From assembly GCA_021161645.1 (NCBI GenBank), contig JAGHAC010000019.1:1-8207 (forward strand): a stretch of 8,207 bases of DNA, read 5' to 3'. The notes under the pieces were generated by a model. That model made no database searches and was not told the DNA's origin. It saw nothing but the letters and a program-made list of their open reading frames with translations. The DNA is from a bacterium. GTDB taxonomy: Bacteria; Patescibacteriota; Minisyncoccia; Minisyncoccales; PEYH01. Position numbers and translations under genes: made by a program. Positions 5,622-8,207 of the stretch are shown here, piece by piece. Each line of letters opens with the position of its first letter. Position 1 is the first letter of the stretch.

Positions 5622-6599
5622 CTATGCCATAGAGTCAGTAAAAAGCTTGCTTACTGACCCTCTTTCTATCGAAATTTCTCTTATTGCAGCCGCCAACAAT
5701 TCATCAATTGAAACTATTTCTATAGGTAGACTGCTCCTTACTTCACTGGATTGAGGCACACTATCGGTAACAATAATGTGCTTTACTCTAGGATGATTTA
5801 AGTTCTTAATAGTGGCTTCTGTAAAAAGACCGTGAGTTGCTACGATAACAAATTCTTCGGCTCCCATTTTGGTAAGTGCATCTATTATACCTCTCATCGT
5901 TGATCCTCTTACAATTTTATCATCCCAAAGAATAACTCTCTTGCCGGGAATCTCTTCCTTTCCGTATATCTCATGAATTTTTATCTCTCTGCCGCTTATT
6001 CGCTCTTTATCTATTTTAATCAGAGGCAATCCTAATCTATCAGCAATTTTTCTCCCCATCTTAGCAAAACCCAGATCTCCTGCAACTAAAACCGCGTTTT
6101 TGTGCCAATCATTTTGCTCTACAGCACGGATCAAAATAGGCGTTGCTACTAAATGGTCTACTATACACGAAAGAGGAAAGAAACCCGGAAACTGAGGAGA
6201 ATGAAAGTGAAGCCCAATATATCTCCGTACACCAGCATAATGAAACATTGCTGCGATTAATTCTCCAGCAATAGGCATTCTTCCAGTCCACTTTTTATCA
6301 GATTGATCCCAACCAAGATGAGGAACAACCAAATTTACTTCTTGGGCAGATGCTTTATATGCGGCATTAACAATAAAAACTGTTTCTAAAAAATGATAGC
6401 AGACCTTTTCAAGATAAGGCAGAAAGGTTTGAATAACAAAAACCGTTTGCCTTCTAACGTTAACCGGTATACGGACTTCGAAATCTCCCGTTCCATATCT
6501 GTAAATCTTTGGCAGAACACATTCCTTGCCAAGTTTGTCTGCCACCCTCTTTGCCAAATCAAAATGAGAAGTTCCTGAAATTATCACCACTTTTTCCAT
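5622..6599 (-). CDS. prs: Divergent ribose-phosphate pyrophosphokinase (PRPP synthetase) family protein
   Basis: PRPP synthetases make phosphoribosyl pyrophosphate from ribose-5-phosphate and ATP for nucleotide, His and Trp synthesis. The 325-residue length and overall layout fit: RYGTGDFEVRIPVNVR (34-49) matches RFSDGE...ENVRG, VVPHLGWDQSD (91-101) matches IPYFGYARQD, HSPQFPGFF (133-141) matches HAPQIQGFF, VDHL (147-150) is kept, KIDKER (195-200) matches the catalytic DKRR loop, and a C-terminal SVSKLF is present. It is divergent at active-site positions. The ATP-binding RQD is QSD (99-101), DLH is GLH (129-131), and the PRPP loop is WDDKIVRGST (225-234) instead of VDDMIDTAGT, closer to the amidophosphoribosyltransferase signature DDSIVRGTT. 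Activity as a true synthetase is therefore uncertain; a phosphoribosyl-handling paralogue is possible. GGAGG at 6604-6608, four bases before the ATG, supports the start. It is monocistronic, with its own promoter and terminator. Confidence 0.85.
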   Translation of the reverse strand: MEKVVIISGTSHFDLAKRVADKLGKECVLPKIYRYGTGDFEVRIPVNVRRQTVFVIQTFLPYLEKVCYHFLETVFIVNAAYKASAQEVNLVVPHLGWDQSDKKWTGRMPIAGELIAAMFHYAGVRRYIGLHFHSPQFPGFFPLSCIVDHLVATPILIRAVEQNDWHKNAVLVAGDLGFAKMGRKIADRLGLPLIKIDKERISGREIKIHEIYGKEEIPGKRVILWDDKIVRGSTMRGIIDALTKMGAEEFVIVATHGLFTEATIKNLNHPRVKHIIVTDSVPQSSEVRSSLPIEIVSIDELLAAAIREISIERGSVSKLFTDSMA

Positions 6600-6633
6600 T
6601 TTTCCTCCCTCCCTTTTTTTAATGTTCTATATA

Positions 6634-6662
6634 TTACTAACAATGTTATAAATTTCTGTCAA
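6634..6662 (-). promoter_or_regulatory. Probable promoter of the prs-like gene
   Basis: The minus strand has a perfect -35 box TTGACA (6657-6662) and, 17 bases on, a weak TAGTAA (6634-6639). It lies 34 bases upstream of the ATG and downstream of the preceding gene's terminator, so the prs-like gene can be transcribed alone. The remaining bases 6663-6757 show nothing recognisable. Confidence 0.45.
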
Positions 6663-6757
6663 TAAAAATCGGTTACAGAACTTTATTAATGAGCACCTAA
6701 TTTCTTAGCAACAGAAGACTATGCTTTTAATTTGCCTAAATTTTTATATTTAGAAAC

Positions 6758-6825
6758 AAAAAAGCCTGCTGCGCCGAGACAAAAAAGAGAGAACTCACCT
6801 CCTTTTATGGATAGGCACAGCAGGC
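6758..6825 (-). terminator. Long-loop terminator with an SD-like loop
   Basis: On the minus strand GCCTGCTGTGCC (6814-6825) pairs with GGCGCAGCAGGC (6764-6775) over 12 positions with one G-U pair, followed by TTTTTT (6758-6763). On the plus strand that G-U would be a C-A mismatch, so the RNA comes from the minus strand. The 38-nt loop is unusually large and holds a nested hairpin, AAAAGGAG (6799-6806) with CTCTCTTTT (6783-6791), which also runs into T residues. It probably ends transcription of the 62-aa gene, 34 bases after its stop. Confidence 0.75.
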
Positions 6826-6858
6826 AGAGAATCATCCGTCAGAGCTATTACAGGCTCC

Positions 6859-7047
6859 TCAGTTAGAACTAAGATTTGCTCCACGCCTTGATTCTTCTAA
6901 TTGTAAAACGTCTTCAATATATTGTTTTATTCTTTCCAGCTTTTTTCTCGCGCTTTCTTGAATAAATCCGTCATAGCGCGGAGATAAAATTATCTGAGCC
7001 AAGTTGCACACCTCTTCTGGAATTTCTGCTGCTTTAACCTCTGCCAT
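6859..7047 (-). CDS. Hypothetical protein, 62 aa
   Basis: I do not recognise this family. The protein looks mostly helical: an acidic N-terminal helix (residues 2-20, with a single Cys at 13), a short PRYDGF segment (23-28), then an amphipathic charged helix (29-54, QESARKKLERIKQYIEDVLQLEESRR) and a polar tail. There is no membrane segment or signal peptide. Expression signals are strong: AGGAGG at 7054-7059, six bases before the ATG, a good promoter just upstream, and a terminator downstream. This makes a real, independently expressed small gene likely. The charged helix could mediate dimerisation, which is inference. It lies between tatD and the prs-like gene without evident functional link to either. 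Confidence 0.7.
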   Translation of the reverse strand: MAEVKAAEIPEEVCNLAQIILSPRYDGFIQESARKKLERIKQYIEDVLQLEESRRGANLSSN

Positions 7048-7069
7048 TTTCTACCTCCTTTTTTTTGAT

Positions 7070-7107
7070 AACTAAAATTAGTTTAAACCTTTCTTGAGAC
7101 TTGTCAA
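7070..7107 (-). promoter_or_regulatory. Promoter of the 62-aa gene with an overlapping palindrome
   Basis: The minus strand reads TTGACA (7102-7107, perfect), 16 bases, TAAACT (7080-7085). An inverted repeat AACTAA/TTAGTT around two bases (7070-7083) overlaps the -10 box and likely start site, a position typical for a repressor operator. The -35 box lies one base past the tatD stop codon. Confidence 0.6.
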
Positions 7108-7108
7108 A

Positions 7109-7993
7109 TTAATAATTTACATTAAGGAATAATTTCTGAGCGTTCTCAGTTGTTTGATCGGCCACTTCCTCTAAAGGAATTTGCTTAATTCGCGCAATCT
7201 TTTTTGCTACATATTTCACTCCTGTTGGATCGTTGCGTTTTTGGTTATATCCCGGCGGCGAAAGATAAGGGCAATCAGTTTCAATTAAAATTTTCTCCAA
7301 AGGCGCTTCTTTTATCACCTGCGCCAAATCAAGCTTAAAAATTATTCCATTAAAGCCAAGTAAAAACCCAATTTTTAAATACTCTTTTGCTTGCTGGTAA
7401 GTTCCAGTAAAGCAGTGAATCACTCCTCTTATTTTTTGTTTGTCGTTAATAAAATTTTGTTTTAAAATTTCTATCATTTCTTGGTGTGCCATTCGGCAAT
7501 GGATAATAATGGGGAGATTCAATTCTTGTGCTAATTTGGCCTGTTTCAAAAATATCTCTTTTTGTTTATTTTTGAATTCTTCTAATCTTATTTTTGTCTT
7601 TGGTTTGTGATAATAATCCAAGCCTATTTCTCCTATTGCCACAACTTTTTTATCCTGGGCGAGCTTCTTATATTCTTTATAATCAAACTTTTCTTCTAAG
7701 GTATCTTCTTTATTATAATTTTGAACTTCGAATTGTAATTTTGCATTCCTGCCTGCCGGCAGGCAAGGTTGAATTTTGAATTTTTCATTTATTTTAATGT
7801 TCATCGGATGCAACCCGACACTCGCATATACTCCTTTTTCATATTTATTCGCAATATCAACTGCTAATTTTGAACTAAAAAAATTAGTCCCTACATTTAT
7901 CATCCAGATATTCTCTTGTAGACACTTTTGGATTATTTCTTCGCGGTCTTTGTCAAACGCCTTAAAATTTAGATGGGCATGAGTATCAAACAT
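7109..7993 (-). CDS. tatD: TatD-family metal-dependent hydrolase (DNase) with an in-frame repeat insertion
   Basis: TatD enzymes are TIM-barrel, two-metal hydrolases with 3'-5' exonuclease activity on DNA or RNA, acting in the cytosol. All expected metal ligands are visible: H5 and H7 in DTHAHL, E122 in GEIGLDYY, H165 in IIIHCR, H193 in VIHCFTG and D240 in ETDCPYLSP. The 294-residue length exceeds the usual 255-265. The excess is a segment at about 66-105 between GLHPMN and YKEYKKLA, encoded by a heptamer array with a palindromic insert (KFKIQPCLPAGRNAKLQFEVQNYN). The start is set by MFDTHAHL. There is no SD; a heptamer array runs directly up to the ATG. It lies 53 bases downstream of metG in the same direction, a common bacterial pairing, and is probably co-transcribed with it. 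No terminator is seen after the TAA stop. Confidence 0.96.
   Translation of the reverse strand: MFDTHAHLNFKAFDKDREEIIQKCLQENIWMINVGTNFFSSKLAVDIANKYEKGVYASVGLHPMNIKINEKFKIQPCLPAGRNAKLQFEVQNYNKEDTLEEKFDYKEYKKLAQDKKVVAIGEIGLDYYHKPKTKIRLEEFKNKQKEIFLKQAKLAQELNLPIIIHCRMAHQEMIEILKQNFINDKQKIRGVIHCFTGTYQQAKEYLKIGFLLGFNGIIFKLDLAQVIKEAPLEKILIETDCPYLSPPGYNQKRNDPTGVKYVAKKIARIKQIPLEEVADQTTENAQKLFLNVNY
7717..7785 (-). repeat. Heptamer array in tatD with a 28-nt palindrome-bearing insert
   Basis: Plus-strand units AATTTTG (7717-7723), AACTTCG, a 6-nt AATTGT and AATTTTG (7737-7743) are followed by exactly 28 nt (7744-7771). AATTTTG and AATTTTT (7772-7785) then resume. The 28-nt block carries the perfect 16-bp palindrome TGCCTGCCGGCAGGCA (7750-7765) inside a 21-nt core (7748-7768). 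That core starts CC and ends GGCAGG on the coding strand, like the leuS block at 4144-4164. It encodes QPCLPAGRN. Confidence 0.85.
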
Positions 7994-8028
7994 AATTAAA
8001 AATTCAAAATTAAAAATTAAAAATTAAA
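7994..8028 (-). repeat. Heptamer array abutting the tatD start codon (5 units)
   Basis: Five contiguous units (plus strand AATTAAA, AATTCAA, then three AATTAAA) begin at the base immediately before the tatD ATG. On the coding strand they read TTTAATT, which would contain TAA stops if translated, unlike the intragenic arrays. They occupy most of the 53-base metG-tatD gap and replace any SD. Confidence 0.8.
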
Positions 8029-8046
8029 TTTAATCTCTAAAATTGA

Positions 8047-8207
8047 TCAAATTCGGGAAAATAGTGGGGTAAGATTGCCAGTCTCTAATTGTTCTATAAT
8101 TTTCTCTGATGTTTTTGGTAAAAATGGTTCCAAAAGTTTTGCTATTACCTTAATTGTTCCTATTAAATTTTCTATCTCCTGCTTATTCTCTTCCTTATCT
8201 TCCCAAA
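8047..8207 (-). CDS. metG: Methionyl-tRNA synthetase, C-terminal fragment (5' part outside window)
   Basis: The 52 visible codons match the end of the helical anticodon-binding domain of MetRS. They show an acidic helix WEDKEENKQEIENLIG, then IKVIAKLLEPFLPKTSEKIIEQL, then TPLFSRI and a TGA stop. The LLxPFxPxTSEKI pattern and terminal PLFPRI-like motif are typical of MetRS lacking the C-terminal tRNA-binding extension. The catalytic domain is beyond the window edge. Gene order metG-tatD supports the call. Confidence 0.85.
   Translation of the reverse strand, partial: WEDKEENKQEIENLIGTIKVIAKLLEPFLPKTSEKIIEQLETGNLTPLFSRI

Noticed and set aside
6109..6578. Open frames opposite or overlapping the prs-like gene (6109-6291 minus, 6393-6578 plus)
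   Set aside because: They are embedded in the conserved prs-like frame and have no expression signals.
7744..7771. Insertion sequence interrupting tatD
   Set aside because: The block is only 28 nt, keeps the reading frame and all catalytic residues, and carries no transposase, so tatD is not a pseudogene.
7594..7982. Two plus-strand frames opposite tatD
   Set aside because: They are antisense shadows of tatD with no SD, and one covers only the palindromic repeat region.

Overview
The window is AT-rich and gene-dense. It carries mostly conserved housekeeping genes on the minus strand, and one small plus-strand transcription unit near position 1700. Gene content, very short intergenic gaps, several genes lacking a Shine-Dalgarno (SD) site, and in-frame low-complexity insertions such as FKFQISNFKFQI and PCLPAGR inside essential enzymes suggest a Candidate Phyla Radiation (Patescibacteria) genome. 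That assignment is inference; no marker gene in the window fixes the lineage. UGA behaves as a normal stop.

Layout. Positions 1-1508 (-) hold the first 502 codons of glmS (UDP-GlcNAc and cell-wall precursor supply), cut by the window edge. A divergent plus-strand unit (1647-1982) has a promoter, a 61-aa ribbon-helix-helix protein, a 7-codon micro-ORF with a strong SD, and a perfect intrinsic terminator. The stretch 1983-2403 has no intact gene, but the minus strand carries what looks like a frameshifted gene remnant. An unrecognised 111-aa gene (2456-2791, -) follows with its own promoter and terminator. leuS (2922-5534, -) encodes a complete leucyl-tRNA synthetase, apparently from a leaderless transcript. 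Upstream lies a divergent ribose-phosphate pyrophosphokinase-like gene (5622-6599, -), then a 62-aa unknown gene (6859-7047, -) with promoter, SD and a long-loop terminator. tatD (7109-7993, -) and the 3' end of metG (8047-8207, -) form a tandem pair as in many bacteria.

The most unusual feature is a dispersed family of heptanucleotide arrays (coding-strand consensus close to CAAAATT, variants CAAATTT, CAAAACT, TTTAATT, NNNCACT). Eight occur in 8.2 kb: five inside leuS, one inside tatD, and one directly abutting each of the glmS and tatD start codons. Three intragenic arrays are interrupted by non-heptamer inserts of 21, 28 and 28 nt, all multiples of seven; two of these contain related GC-rich imperfect palindromes. 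A 7-nt unit reads as the same 7-residue peptide in all three frames, and every intragenic array lies in the stop-free orientation. This looks like a repeat-expansion or insertion system that proteins tolerate because it is nearly frame-neutral.

Functionally, leuS and metG serve translation, tatD is a metal-dependent nuclease, the Prs-like protein belongs to PRPP metabolism and GlmS to amino-sugar synthesis. The small genes have no assignable pathway.
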